Of a stretch of 39,992 nucleotides of DNA, positions 19,603 through 29,194 are shown one piece after another. A model generated the notes under the pieces. It saw only the letters and a program-made list of their open reading frames with translations, did not search any database and had not been told where the DNA came from. Location: assembly GCA_003427395.1 (NCBI GenBank), contig BFEA01000860.1, positions 141,607 to 181,598 on the forward strand. The letters are read 5' to 3'. Both the position numbers and the translations under genes were made by a program. Positions within the stretch are counted from its first letter, which is position 1. Every line of letters starts with the position of its first letter. This stretch comes from Chara braunii (lineage: Eukaryota; Streptophyta; Charophyceae; Charales; Characeae).

Positions 19603-21498
19603 ATGCCTGAGGAAATGGCGGACGGTGGGAGGAAGCTTGTAACACTCGACGACCTCATCGATGCCCTGGATAAGCGCGAGAGGGCGCCGAGCAATGTTGC
19701 GAACGTTGATACTTTTCACTTCAAGGGAGAACGGGTGTCCGACTGTCTGGATCTAACGGAGCAAGCACTGGTGGGGCTGTCGGACGAGGTCAAGCTCCAG
19801 CGAGTCCTAAGATATGTCCTTCATAGCCACCATCAGGAAGTGGGCAAGGTCGTGGATGCCGCGAATGGTAGTTGGGCGAGGTTCAGGGACATGATGCAGA
19901 GAAAGTACAGGTTGGGGGATGGCTTGCTAACAATGGCGGATTTGGAGGCCATGAACAAGGATGACTTCTCCACGATCGGGGCGCTTGTGCACGAGTTTAA
20001 AAGGAAGGCGTGGAAGTTGCACGGGATCTCCGAAGAAACGCAGTGTGCCATATTCTTGGGTCTGCTTACTGGCTCGGAGGCCTCGGAGCTAACGGGTCAC
20101 GAAGGGGGAAGTGAGAAACTCACCAGGGCCACTATTGACAAAGGGGTGGAAGAGGGGAGCCTGAACCAGGTGGAACAACACCAGGTGCGGCTGCAAAGGC
20201 GCAAGAGAAAGGAAAGGGACGCCACCGCGTCCGGGACCCCAGGGGTGAAGAGGATTGTCACAGACGTATTCGCAGCGTTGGGGTATGATAATGAGGCGGA
20301 AGTGCAATCGAGGGGAGTGACCGTGGCCCAAGGCCAGGCATCGGGGGCAGTGGAAGAGGAGGCTAGGCGCGAGGACTATGGCGGAGAAGAGACCGGCTCC
20401 CAGATCCTAACCAAGGCCCAGAGGAAGCTACGGAATTTACAAGTGGGGGGTCAAGGATCCGGAAAAGGGCAGGTCCCGCAAGCGATTGCTGCGCCGCCAC
20501 CTGCTGCTACGACAACATCAGCGACGGTCGGGCCGTCATGTATGGGGCCGCCGTCGGCTTGTGGGCACTGGGTGCCGCATTGTCAGCCTGCATCCTGTCC
20601 CAGTTGTAATCACTCCACCTCGTGCGGGGACAGTCAAACTCACCCCGGGCAAATGGTCCCTTATGCAGGCCCAGCGGCAAGTATGGGGCCCCCGAGCTAT
20701 CCTGCGGCCCAAGGTCAGTTTGTGGCCCAACCACCTCCCTCCCAACAGGCCTCGCAGGCTAGCGTGGTCGGTGGAGGAAACCAAGGACAAGGCGGACAAG
20801 GCAATGGAGGCCGAGGTCAAGGGGGTCGAGGAGGTGGCGGCCGAGGCCGGGGAGGAAATGGTGGGGGTCGTGGGGGTGGTTGGAATGGTCAAAGGGGCCA
20901 AAACCAAGGTGGTCGGGGCAGCCAGGAAGGGGGCCAAGGGTATGGGAGGCCCCGCTTTGATTGGCGAAATGCCACTTCTTGGCATTGTGGCGATGTGGGC
21001 CACACTGTGCGGTTCTGCGAGCGGCGGTGGGAGGATGAATTGTCAGGGTTAATCTCCTCCTGTATGGACGGGGATATATATGACAAGTGGCGTGAGCATA
21101 TCGACCCCAGGACCCCGGGAGGAATCAGGCAGGAGGCTCTCCGACAAGCAGCAGCGGGACCCACAGCACCCCCGACAATGTTTAGGATGTGGCAGGAGAA
21201 GGAAGAGCTGACCGTAAGAGTCGAGGAGATTGTAGGGGATAGTGAGGAGGTCACTCTGCGACTAAAGGCGGGGACTATAAGGGAGGAGCCAATAGTCGTC
21301 GAATCGGATCACGAGGGGCAGGAAGGCGAAGGAGAGCCGGCCATAGTCCTCCTGGGGAGGATGGAATATCTGCTGGAAAAGGTGGGAAGGTACCAGTGGA
21401 AGTTGCACGCCCTGTGTGAAGAAGCCCGAGAGTGGGAGGCCAATCTGCCTGAGGTCTTCCTCTACGACTCCGGACCTGAGCCTTCGCCAGGACAATAG
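19603..21498 (+). CDS. gag: Gag structural polyprotein (capsid/nucleocapsid)
   Basis: The 631-residue ORF is intact. Gag packages the element RNA into cytoplasmic virus-like particles. Residues about 35-190 are helical and resemble retrotransposon Gag capsid regions (FHFKGERVSDCLDL, WARFRDMMQRKYRL, IGALVHEFKRKAWKL). Residues about 300-390 are Pro/Ala/Gln-rich. Residues about 388-446 are a Gly/Arg/Gln tract of RGG type, suited to RNA binding. A zinc knuckle of C-x2-C-x4-H-x4-C spacing follows, but the first Cys is Ser: S459, C462, H467, C472, a one-base change. The C-terminus is acidic. The start ATG has A at -3; a second ATG at codon 5 also has good context. Unlike pol it has no internal stop. 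The TAG end is in frame with the protease. Confidence 0.88.
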   Translation: MPEEMADGGRKLVTLDDLIDALDKRERAPSNVANVDTFHFKGERVSDCLDLTEQALVGLSDEVKLQRVLRYVLHSHHQEVGKVVDAANGSWARFRDMMQRKYRLGDGLLTMADLEAMNKDDFSTIGALVHEFKRKAWKLHGISEETQCAIFLGLLTGSEASELTGHEGGSEKLTRATIDKGVEEGSLNQVEQHQVRLQRRKRKERDATASGTPGVKRIVTDVFAALGYDNEAEVQSRGVTVAQGQASGAVEEEARREDYGGEETGSQILTKAQRKLRNLQVGGQGSGKGQVPQAIAAPPPAATTTSATVGPSCMGPPSACGHWVPHCQPASCPSCNHSTSCGDSQTHPGQMVPYAGPAASMGPPSYPAAQGQFVAQPPPSQQASQASVVGGGNQGQGGQGNGGRGQGGRGGGGRGRGGNGGGRGGGWNGQRGQNQGGRGSQEGGQGYGRPRFDWRNATSWHCGDVGHTVRFCERRWEDELSGLISSCMDGDIYDKWREHIDPRTPGGIRQEALRQAAAGPTAPPTMFRMWQEKEELTVRVEEIVGDSEEVTLRLKAGTIREEPIVVESDHEGQEGEGEPAIVLLGRMEYLLEKVGRYQWKLHALCEEAREWEANLPEVFLYDSGPEPSPGQ

Positions 21499-22557
21499 GG
21501 GTACCCAAGAGTGGCGACTGTAGGGACGGACCCTAGGTCAGGTATGGCCTATAGACCCCCCACGTCGCATGGGAGGGTGCCGCAGGCGGCTCGGACTAGG
21601 AGCCAGAACAAGGTCGGGCCTAGCCAAGAGCCCAGTCAGGCACCCCCTCGAAAGGAGCTTGAGCCAGGACGTAGGAAAGAGGTGGCGGAGGTCCCGGAGG
21701 TAGAGGAAGAGGATGACGACGAAGAGGATGAGAGGCTTCGACAAGAGGAGGATCAGCGGGCGGAGCTGAGGGCCAAAAAGAAAGGAGCCCGGGAGGAGGC
21801 CGAGCCGAGCCTACCCGACAGCGTACCAAAGAGGAAGAAGTACGCGGTCCGAATGGAGGAAGGTTTTGATGTGGAGTGGATGGTGGACAAGCTCATTGAA
21901 TGCCACAATGACTTGATGAACCTGAAGGATATCCTGGCGTCGGCGCCAAGGCTCCGTGGGGAGTTGAAAGGGCGACTCTCGCGAAGATTGGTGCCAAATG
22001 TCCATCTGAGTATGGTCCTGCCCAGGGAGGTGGAGTGGACTGAGGCAGGGACAAGGATGGATTGGAAATGTGTGTCGTGCGGGCAGGTGGATCTGGTGAT
22101 AAAGAACCAGAAGTGCACTAGGATGGTGGACACGGGCGCAAAAATGAATATCATCACGGAGAAGGAGGCGGTAATGATAGGCATGGAAATCGACCGCTCG
22201 GACCATGGCATACTGCATGGCGCTAACTGCAAGGCCGCTTTTTGCAGCACGGTGTCTAATGTGATTATAGAGATAGGGAAGGTGCGAGCCAGGACGTGCT
22301 TCTTCGCCATGCCCAATGTCGATCATCCCATCCTTCTGGGAAGACCGTTCCTATGTCGAACGGAGATGTTGATTTTTAATAAGCACGACGGGACAATGAT
22401 CCTGCTCCTATGCGACCTTGCGTGTGGGAATTATGAAGTTATCACCTGCCGGAACACTTGGCTGGGGAGCGGGAGGAATAGGCCTAATCTCGACTCATTC
22501 ACTTTCGAGGAATCGAAAAATGAGCGAAGACGGCTTTGGGAAGTGCCCGAGGAATAG
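21499..22557 (+). CDS. retropepsin-type aspartic protease region of Pol
   Basis: The region is in the same frame as Gag after a single TAG, with no ATG until 21544, so expression as a Gag-Pol extension by readthrough is plausible. Residues up to about 115 are charged and low-complexity (EVEEEDDDEEDERL). The protease core is clear: the active-site DTGA at 22129-22140 in CTRMVDTGAKMNII, a helical-turn segment IDRSDHGILHGA, and the C-terminal flap-type ILLGRPFL. Known function of the family is cleavage of Gag and Gag-Pol during particle maturation as a homodimer. The open part ends at TAG 22555-22557, after which the same frame continues, so that stop is probably a mutation. The catalytic motif itself is intact. 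Confidence 0.82.
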   Translation, partial: GYPRVATVGTDPRSGMAYRPPTSHGRVPQAARTRSQNKVGPSQEPSQAPPRKELEPGRRKEVAEVPEVEEEDDDEEDERLRQEEDQRAELRAKKKGAREEAEPSLPDSVPKRKKYAVRMEEGFDVEWMVDKLIECHNDLMNLKDILASAPRLRGELKGRLSRRLVPNVHLSMVLPREVEWTEAGTRMDWKCVSCGQVDLVIKNQKCTRMVDTGAKMNIITEKEAVMIGMEIDRSDHGILHGANCKAAFCSTVSNVIIEIGKVRARTCFFAMPNVDHPILLGRPFLCRTEMLIFNKHDGTMILLLCDLACGNYEVITCRNTWLGSGRNRPNLDSFTFEESKNERRRLWEVPEE

Positions 22558-23075
22558 GATAAGGCTGAGGTGCTGACACTGAGCCTTACAAATGTGAATA
22601 AGGCCATGGAAGTGGTGTCGGCTCGTGACATGGCGGATCCGGAGGCCATTAAGGCATTGAGGGAGCAGGTTCTGGAGAACCCTCAAGTGGGAGAGGTGGA
22701 GTTGGTGTATCGGCTTCCAGGAGCGGGAGGAGGCCCTGCAATGGCCCAGGCCCGAACAACAAGTCGGGTTTTTTTAGGGGAGGGCTTAAGCAGGGCTCCC
22801 AAAGGCGGTACAAGACCTTAGAGAAGAAGTGTTGCCCTGTTCCTGCTCGTCACGGAGGATGAGGAAGCCGACTACGAGCGGGAACGAGGATTGATACGGC
22901 GTATGCGGGAGCACGCGTTGGCCGGGCCGTGACGTATCGACGGTGAGAATGAGGGGAAGCTGATAATTGGGGAGCCCGACTTCCTGTCGCCCCACGAAAG
23001 AGCATTGATGGTGGGGCTGATGAAGAAAAGACACCGCGCGTATGCGTTCAATGGCGACGAGCGTGGGAGGCAAAT
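22558..23075 (+). pseudogene. protease-RT linker, broken
   Basis: Reading on in the protease frame gives VLTLSLTNVNKAMEVVSA, then KALREQVLENPQ and, further on, EPDFLSPHERALMVGLM, which lead up to the RT. Stops interrupt at 22819 (TAG) and 22930 (TGA). Near 23071-23076 the reading frame moves so that the RT continues in another frame, equal to a one-base deletion. This part has no catalytic motif. Confidence 0.65.
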
Positions 23076-23990
23076 GTGGACAAGATTCCGATGATACGAA
23101 TCCACACTATTCCACACGAGCCATGGAATCTAAGGGGCGCGCAATACCCAAATCCGGATGAGGAGAAGAAGGTGGTGGACTACTTGGACGGCAAGATGCG
23201 GACGCATGTGGCCGACTATTCCAGTGGACCGAACGCATCGCCTTGGTTTTGTTTTATTAAACCAAATGAGACGCTAAGGTGAGTGCAAGACTTGCAACGG
23301 CTAAATGCGGTGACAGTGCGGGATGCGGGGGGGTTGCCGAATGCGGACGCATTGTCAGAATCGTGCGCAGGGAGGCCTATAATCTCGCTCATAGACGTTT
23401 ACTCTGGGTATGATCAGTTCCTTGTATACCCGCCAGACAGACCCGTAACAGCGATGGATACACCCTGAGGGCTCATTCATATGAACGTGGCGCCTCAAGG
23501 TTGGACAAACGCAGTGGCGATGGTGCAAAGACACATGATTAGAGTCATGCAGACGGTTAGTCCACATATTACCCAGCCCTACATCGATGACCTGACAGTC
23601 AAAGGTCCGAAGGAGAAGGAGGAAAACGAAGTGATGCCCGGTGTGCGGCGCTTTGTCTGGAAGCATGTCCAAAACATCGATCAGGTTTTGGGGTTATTGG
23701 AGGAACATAACCTGACGGCGAGCGGCCCCAAGTCGAAACATTGTATGAGGGAGGCCACGATTCTAGGCTTTGTCTGTAATGAAAGTGGGCGAAGGCCTGA
23801 TGTAAAGAAGACAGACAAGATTCTTGAGTGACCGGTGCCCTTCCGCTCGATAACGGATGTGAGGAGCTTCCTTGGGACGTGCGGATTTTGGAGGAGCTTC
23901 GTGAAGGACTTCGCCACGAAGACGGAGCATTTAAGGAAGTTGGTACGCTAGGATCAAAAATGGGTCTTGGGGGAAGACTAGGAAGAGGCG
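23076..23990 (+). pseudogene. pol: reverse transcriptase domain, Ty3/Gypsy, five in-frame stops
   Basis: One frame holds the whole domain. VQDLQRLNAVT follows the first stop. LIDVYSGYDQ carries the first catalytic Asp (23394-23396), and PQGWTNAVAMVQRHM and YIDDLTV follow. The catalytic Y-x-D-D is at 23580-23591. The thumb/connection reads PFRSITDVRSFLGTCGFW. The enzyme copies element RNA into DNA. Stops are TGA at 23280, TGA at 23466, TGA at 23829 (just before PVP, where this family has Trp), TAG at 23950 and TAG at 23979 (Gln expected before EEAV). All can be made from sense codons by one C-to-T or G-to-A change. The catalytic Asp residues are all present, but the protein cannot be made whole. 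Confidence 0.85.
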
Positions 23991-24540
23991 GTGGGTAGGA
24001 TGAAGGGAGAGTTTAAGGAAGGAGGCTTGGTATTGGGAGCGCCAAACTATGAGGCCACGAAGGAGAGACCATTCGTCATTGAAACGGACGCTGGGCCAAC
24101 TGCCTTGGGAGGAGTCCTGATCCAGGCAGATACCGAGGGGAAGGAGAGGCCGCTAAGATTTGAAAGTCGTACCCTCAATACAACTGAGAGGAACTACTCT
24201 CAGTTCAAGAAGGAAACGCTGGCGGTACTTTTGCCTAAGGACCTTCTGGAACTATGTTTTTGGCAGGAGGCTCATCTTGAGGGTGGACCCTACTGCACTG
24301 GCGTGTTCCCTGAAGAATTATACTCCATCTGACCCAACCGTCGCAAGATGGTTGACCTACATCTGGATGTTTAATTTCGAGTTGGAAAGGATTCCAGGGA
24401 ACACGAACAAGGCAGATGGGTTAAGCCGCATCAACAGGGACGGATCCGACCACGAATCAATAGAAGATGCCCCACCAGTTGATGGTTTTTTGGACCAGCA
24501 GGAGGACGTCCGCCTGCATATAGACGAGTGGTCCTTGTGA
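23991..24540 (+). pseudogene. pol: RNase H domain, Ty3/Gypsy, one frameshift
   Basis: FVIETDAGPTALGGVL contains the first RNase H Asp (24087-24089), followed by FESRTLNTTERNY and FKKETLAV, the Ty3/Gypsy RNase H pattern with the second acidic residue Glu. At about 24225-24240 the frame shifts by one base. It continues as YVFGRRLILRVDPTALA, SDPTVARWLTYIWMF, and RIPGNTNKADGLSR, the conserved tail of the domain. RNase H removes the RNA strand during reverse transcription. Frame analysis implies one inserted base or two deleted. After the tail comes an acidic linker ending at TGA 24538. Confidence 0.82.
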
Positions 24541-24603
24541 GTACCCAGTTGCGTCAGCCACCCTATATGGTTAGCGCCAAAAGGGTACGATCAGAAGGAA
24601 GAG

Positions 24604-26161
24604 TTGGTCCTAAAGTCTTTTCAGGAGGAGGATCCGTGGGGGAGCAAGGATGTTGGTTGGATGATGAAGTTGGCGTTGGCAGGAACGCACAGTTTGGTGG
24701 AGGAAGTGAGGGCAATAGAGGAAGGCCCCACTCAAGTAGAGGAGCATGAGCAGCTAATGGGAGGAATGTACCTGCTCACGAATACGCTCATGCAAGGAGA
24801 CTTCGACCGGAAGGGCTCGTTCAGTCATGAGGAAGATGAGATTTTAGTTCATGAAAGTCAGGATGACGAATTCGAGGAAGGAGATATCAAGGAGGCGTTT
24901 CGGGCGGAGAAGTACGATGGGATCTACCGGGAACTGGGGTTGCTCCTATCATGTGAGATGAGGGATAGAGATGCAAGTGCCAAAGCACAGAAGATGAGGC
25001 ACCTCTATGTGGTAAGAGACGACCACTTGTTTATAATGCGGCAGGTCGGGAACCCCAAGAGGATCGTATGTGGGAGGAACCGGCAAATTGATATCATAGC
25101 AGCCCTACACGATGGTATAGCAGGGGGGCACAGAGGAGTAGGTGTCACATGCGCAAAGATAAGCGAGCTCTACCATTGGGATGGGATGCTGACGATGGTT
25201 ATCAAATACTGCCAGTCCTGTATACCTTGCCAAGAGAGGTCAGCGCAAAGGCCTAGAGAGCCCCTACACCCAAGGTTGGAAAGAGAAGTGGGTGCGGTCG
25301 TACACCTGGACCTGTTATTCATGCCAGCAGGGGAGAATGGGTGAAACTACATCTTCGATGCACGGGATAACCTTACTAGGTTTGTGGACGGACGAGCTAT
25401 CCGGACAAAGACTGACCAGGTTTTGGCGAACTGCATCGAGGAGTGCTACCTGCGATATCCTTTTGTCAAGGAGTTCGTGATGGATTGAGGATCAGAGTTT
25501 ACCTGCAATGAGGTGAGGACGTTGCTTACAGGGTATGGCGTAGTGGCCAACTATACTACGGCCTCGCAACCCTCAAGCGAATGCTCCTGTGGAGAGGGGG
25601 CATAGTACCATCACGAATCTCCTGGCTAAGTGGACAGAGGGTAAGCCTGGTCAGTGGCCAAAGTTCCTACGGGCAACTTTCTTCGTGGAGAAAGTTACTG
25701 TGAAAAGGACCACCAAGTATGCGCCAGCCACGCTACAGTACGGGAGGCACGCCACTTTTCCCATAGAAAGCTTTATGAAGACGTGGAGGCGCCAGGACTT
25801 GGAAGTGAATTTTCCCTTCGAAGAACTGCTCGATATTCGAGCGCGGCAAGTGGGGGCGGCCGAAGAAAGATTGCGAGAGGCCGCTGGTCAAGTAGAAAGG
25901 AGTCGCATGGAAGATAAGATGAGGTGGGACCAGATGGCGCGAGTAAGGAAGGAGCCATTGGCAGTAGGGGATGTCGTATTACTGTACGACTCCTCTTTGG
26001 AAAAGCAATGGTCGAGGAAGCTTGACAAGAGATGGTTGGGCCCCTATAGAATCTTGCGATGCGGCGAATTTGGGGCCTATCAGATCGAGGAGCTGGACGG
26101 GACAGGCTGGCAAGATTGGGTATCAGGGACCAGGCTGAAAAAGTTTGTGGCCAGGGAATAG
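24604..26161 (+). pseudogene. pol: integrase with GPY tail, stops and a frameshift
   Basis: The zinc-binding domain reads LHDGIAGGHRG (His 25108 and 25129), then YCQSCIPCQ. The DDE core follows: HLDLLFMP with the first Asp, VMD before a stop with the second Asp (25483), and NPQANAPVERGH with the catalytic Glu. The last of these lies in a new frame, shifted by one base near 25560. The C-terminal RKLDKRWLGPYRIL is the GPY/F module typical of Ty3/Gypsy integrases. No chromodomain follows. Stops are TGA 25342 and TGA 25486. Integrase would insert the DNA copy into the genome in the nucleus. The final TAG is at 26159-26161. Confidence 0.85.
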
Positions 26162-26282
26162 GTAAAGAATCCTACCTTCCTCAGAGGGAACAAGTCCTTG
26201 AGGTGTTGCATGTTATGGTTAGGACAGGTGAGGGAGTAGGAAAAGGCATGTGTGTTGTGATAAAAACCTAACGAACCGAGGG

Positions 26283-26328
26283 CTAACCTTGTTATGTGCT
26301 TGCTTGCTTTCTCTCGCCTGTTGTGCAG
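26283..26328 (+). promoter_or_regulatory. candidate branch point and 3' splice site before the third ORF
   Basis: CTAAC (26283-26287) is a good branch-site word. About 40 bases later a pyrimidine-rich stretch (26301-26325) ends in TGTGCAG, with the AG at 26327-26328. The distance and the composition fit a spliceosomal acceptor. The third ORF's ATG is the first ATG after it, at 26351. Confidence 0.5.
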
Positions 26329-26350
26329 GTCTGACTTTCCGAAGACAGCC

Positions 26351-29194
26351 ATGCAGAGGGGCGGGAGGGGCGCGCGGCCACGACAAAGGCCTCAGGGAGC
26401 ATCAGGAGGCGATAATAACATAGAGCTCTTTCTAGACTCCTACCAGGCACATGCGGCACGGGAGGGTTGGTCTACCTTGGAGAGGATACGACACCTGAGG
26501 GGAGTTGGGCGTTTTGAGGAGTTTTTTGCGCACATCCGGGAGGAGGCTTTGACCTATCAGGATGTGGAGGCGGGGATGCAGATGTTGAGGGCTTCGCCAC
26601 TGGGACTGGATGGGCTGCCTATTCGATTGGAAGAAGGCAATGTGGAAGAGTTCATCCCGGCCTATGAGCAGTATATGCGCGACCAGGGGACTGGGCAAGA
26701 GGAGTGGATGCAGACGCTGCCCCTCTGGACGCGGAGGGCGGAGAGGCCGTTGGCGAGGCAGATCCGGGACAGGGCACGCGACTGGGAGGACTGCCAGGCC
26801 CAGTTGAGGCAGGCATTTCGACGACTGGAGCCCGAGAGACCAGAGCCCAGGGTGGAGAGACGACAGAGGAGTAAGAGGCCACGGGGCCCAGAGGCGAGAG
26901 GGGCCACTACGACTAGAGGGGGCAGAAAGGCCTTGGCGCAGCGAGATGGGCCAGCAGAGGCCGCCCAGGCGGTGGAGCCAGTTCAGGCCGCGGGGCCAGC
27001 TCAGACGGCAGAGCTACCCCCTACCTATGGACTTGAGCGGGTGGAGTTTCGCCGAGTCACGGACAGTGATCTACGGGGCCCGTCGCTGACATTACCAGAG
27101 GGAGGAGAGGCGGTGCCATTGAGGACGCCGCTCGATAGGTTGGAGGCTCATCTCGATGCATCCCAGTGGGGGGCGTCACAGCTGGGAGCGGACCAGAGCG
27201 GACCGGCACGATATGAGCCAGTAGAGGATGAGCCAGAGGAGGAGCCACCTGAGCCGGGGCCCGAGGCAGGGACTCGTGGGACCGGGGGGCCGCAGACCGA
27301 GGGGGTTATCACTATTGGGGATGATACCCCTCCCCCTACCCCGATTCCTAAGCAGGCGCGGCAGTATTGGCCTGAAGGAATTCCTGAGCCGGACAGTGAG
27401 GAGATGTTGGGGCCTCCATCGGAAGCTACTACGCCACCTCCGACATGGGCGAGACCAGAGGAGGGCGAGAGGGCGAGGACACCTACTACTGTGGCGCCGC
27501 AACTAACTGAGCCTACAGGTGCACGCATGGATGTGGAGGTGCCGACCTCGGGGAGCCTCCGCCAAGGCCGCCACCCACAGAGGAGGGGACAAGTGAGAGA
27601 GACCCACTGCGAAAGCCCCAAAAGGCGCGGGCGGGCAAGGAGGCCATCAGGGGAGACGAAAGAAGAGAAGCGCGAGAGGGTGCAGGTACGCCTCGAGGAG
27701 TTATATTAGGAGAAGATTAGGATGGAGGCCGCAGGAGAAGCGCCAAGGCCGCCAATTGACCCTCCGACGAGCGAGCAGAGGATTAGCGAGGTTTGGGCCA
27801 GCTACGAGGGTGAGAGGGAGGCTGCTCGCCTGAGGTCACGAGAGGCAGGACAGGAGAATGCGAGGGTGGGCGAGGCAGGAGAGACAGAGGACTTGGGATT
27901 TTCCGACGCCAGGATGGAGATTGAGCGTACAAACAGGAGGATAGGTGAGGTGGCGATCTCGTCCTTCCAGCGGTACTCCATGCTCAGCGATGAGTTGGCG
28001 GCCTCGAGGTCAGAAGTGGGACAATTGTCCACCCAGTTGGCGGAAGAGAGGGCAGAGAACCAAGCGTGGAGGTCCCGCATGGAAGCCAAGGAGGCGGAGT
28101 GGGAGAAGAGGCTCCAGGATATGGCAGCAATGGTAGAGAGGCTCTCGGCCACTAAGGTGGTCGACTGGACGGAGCAGAGCCGGTATGCTATCCAAGGGAA
28201 GGAGGTACAGGGGCTCTTTGGCCAGGAAGGAACGACAAAGACGCCACAGCAAGAGGGAATGGGAAAGGTATTCCCGGACCCAACAGAGGCGGCGACAAGG
28301 CGGGAGGCCGAGGAGAGGAGGTTCAGCTTCAGGACTCCCACGGAGTTGGCCTCGCAACAGGCCACCGCTATGACGATTGAGGTTCCTGGGGACGAGCCGG
28401 CGCAGAGACCCCAACCTCCGGTGGCGGAGGGGGGCCCTACAGAGGAGTCCCCTACGATCCTTTTGGAGGTGCAGGAGGGTGCCCTTACGGGAGCAGCAGC
28501 ATCCATTGAGCCGGAGGTAATGGGGGGAGAGGCGTCTCGACTGGACGAGTTGGTGGCAGCTATGGAGCTGGACATGCCGTCAGGAGAGCCTCAGAGGTAG
28601 GAGACCCCGGAGCGCGTGCCAGAGATAGGGGAGATGAGGACGCAGTTAGGCTCTTGGGCTACTGAAGCTGACTCGGGAGAGCACATCTCAGAGCAGCAGT
28701 AGGAAGTTCTGAGCGAGCCAGCGACTACCGTGACTCCCCAGCCTTCTGACCTGCATAGGGACGAGGGGGCGACTGCGATGGGAGGAGTCCGCGAGGGTAG
28801 GCCACTGAGATTGGACACTCGAGCCTACCGACCCGAGGGAGATGAGATGCTAGCAGGGACGAGTACCCAGATGATGGAGGCAGGACCGACAGAGTCATGG
28901 AGTATGCCCCAGAGCCATGAGATGAGCAGGGAAACTAGTGAGACGCCGCCGTTGCCTGGGTCCCAGAAGAAGAAGAGGAGGTGTCGAGGGAGATCAGACG
29001 ATCAGTGCTTCTTCTCAAAGGACGACGTACATAGGGCTCTTGAATGCCCGAAGTTCCTTAAGGAGAAGGCGGCTGGGAGAGTGACAGAGAGTGGTGGGAG
29101 GATGTACGACAGACAGGGGCGAGTGGTAGAGCGGGCTCCAGATGGGGGTAGGGCACAGTTGTATAGACAGAACCAGGAGGCCATGAGTGAGTAG
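26351..29194 (+). pseudogene. third ORF: second Gag-like protein with coiled coil and zinc-knuckle relic
   Basis: One frame runs for 947 codons with no frameshift, broken only by TAG at 27707, 28598 and 28700. Residues about 20-175 hold two helical blocks that resemble each other and Gag capsid helices (ELFLDSYQAHAAREGW...IREEA; EEFIPAYEQYMRDQG...IRDRARDW). Residues about 180-440 are Arg/Pro/Glu-rich. The next part (27722-28600) has a coiled coil around SDELAASRSEVGQLSTQLAE and KEAEWEKRLQDM. The C-terminus has C-x2-S-x4-H-x4-C, a zinc knuckle with the second Cys replaced by Ser, followed by ECPKFLKEKAAGRV. No transmembrane segment is visible, so it is not env-like. It lies 190 bases after pol in the same strand. 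Function is unknown; an accessory nucleocapsid is an inference. An alternative is a captured Gag of another element. Confidence 0.6.

Noticed and set aside
20486-21052. 188-codon frame overlapping gag in another frame
   Set aside because: It reads the Gly-rich part of gag out of frame; the gag frame has the zinc-knuckle pattern and continues on both sides.
5049-25488. Nuclear UGA-to-Trp recoding
   Set aside because: TGG is common in the same frames, frameshifts prove decay, and simple G-to-A mutation explains the stops; kept only as a distant alternative.
27802-28575. 257-codon antisense frame over the third ORF
   Set aside because: A shadow of the GC-rich sense frame, Ser-rich with no family; the sense frame has coiled-coil and knuckle patterns.
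26351-29194. env-like glycoprotein for the third ORF
   Set aside because: There is no signal peptide, transmembrane segment or Cys-rich ectodomain; the protein is charged and ends in a knuckle relic.
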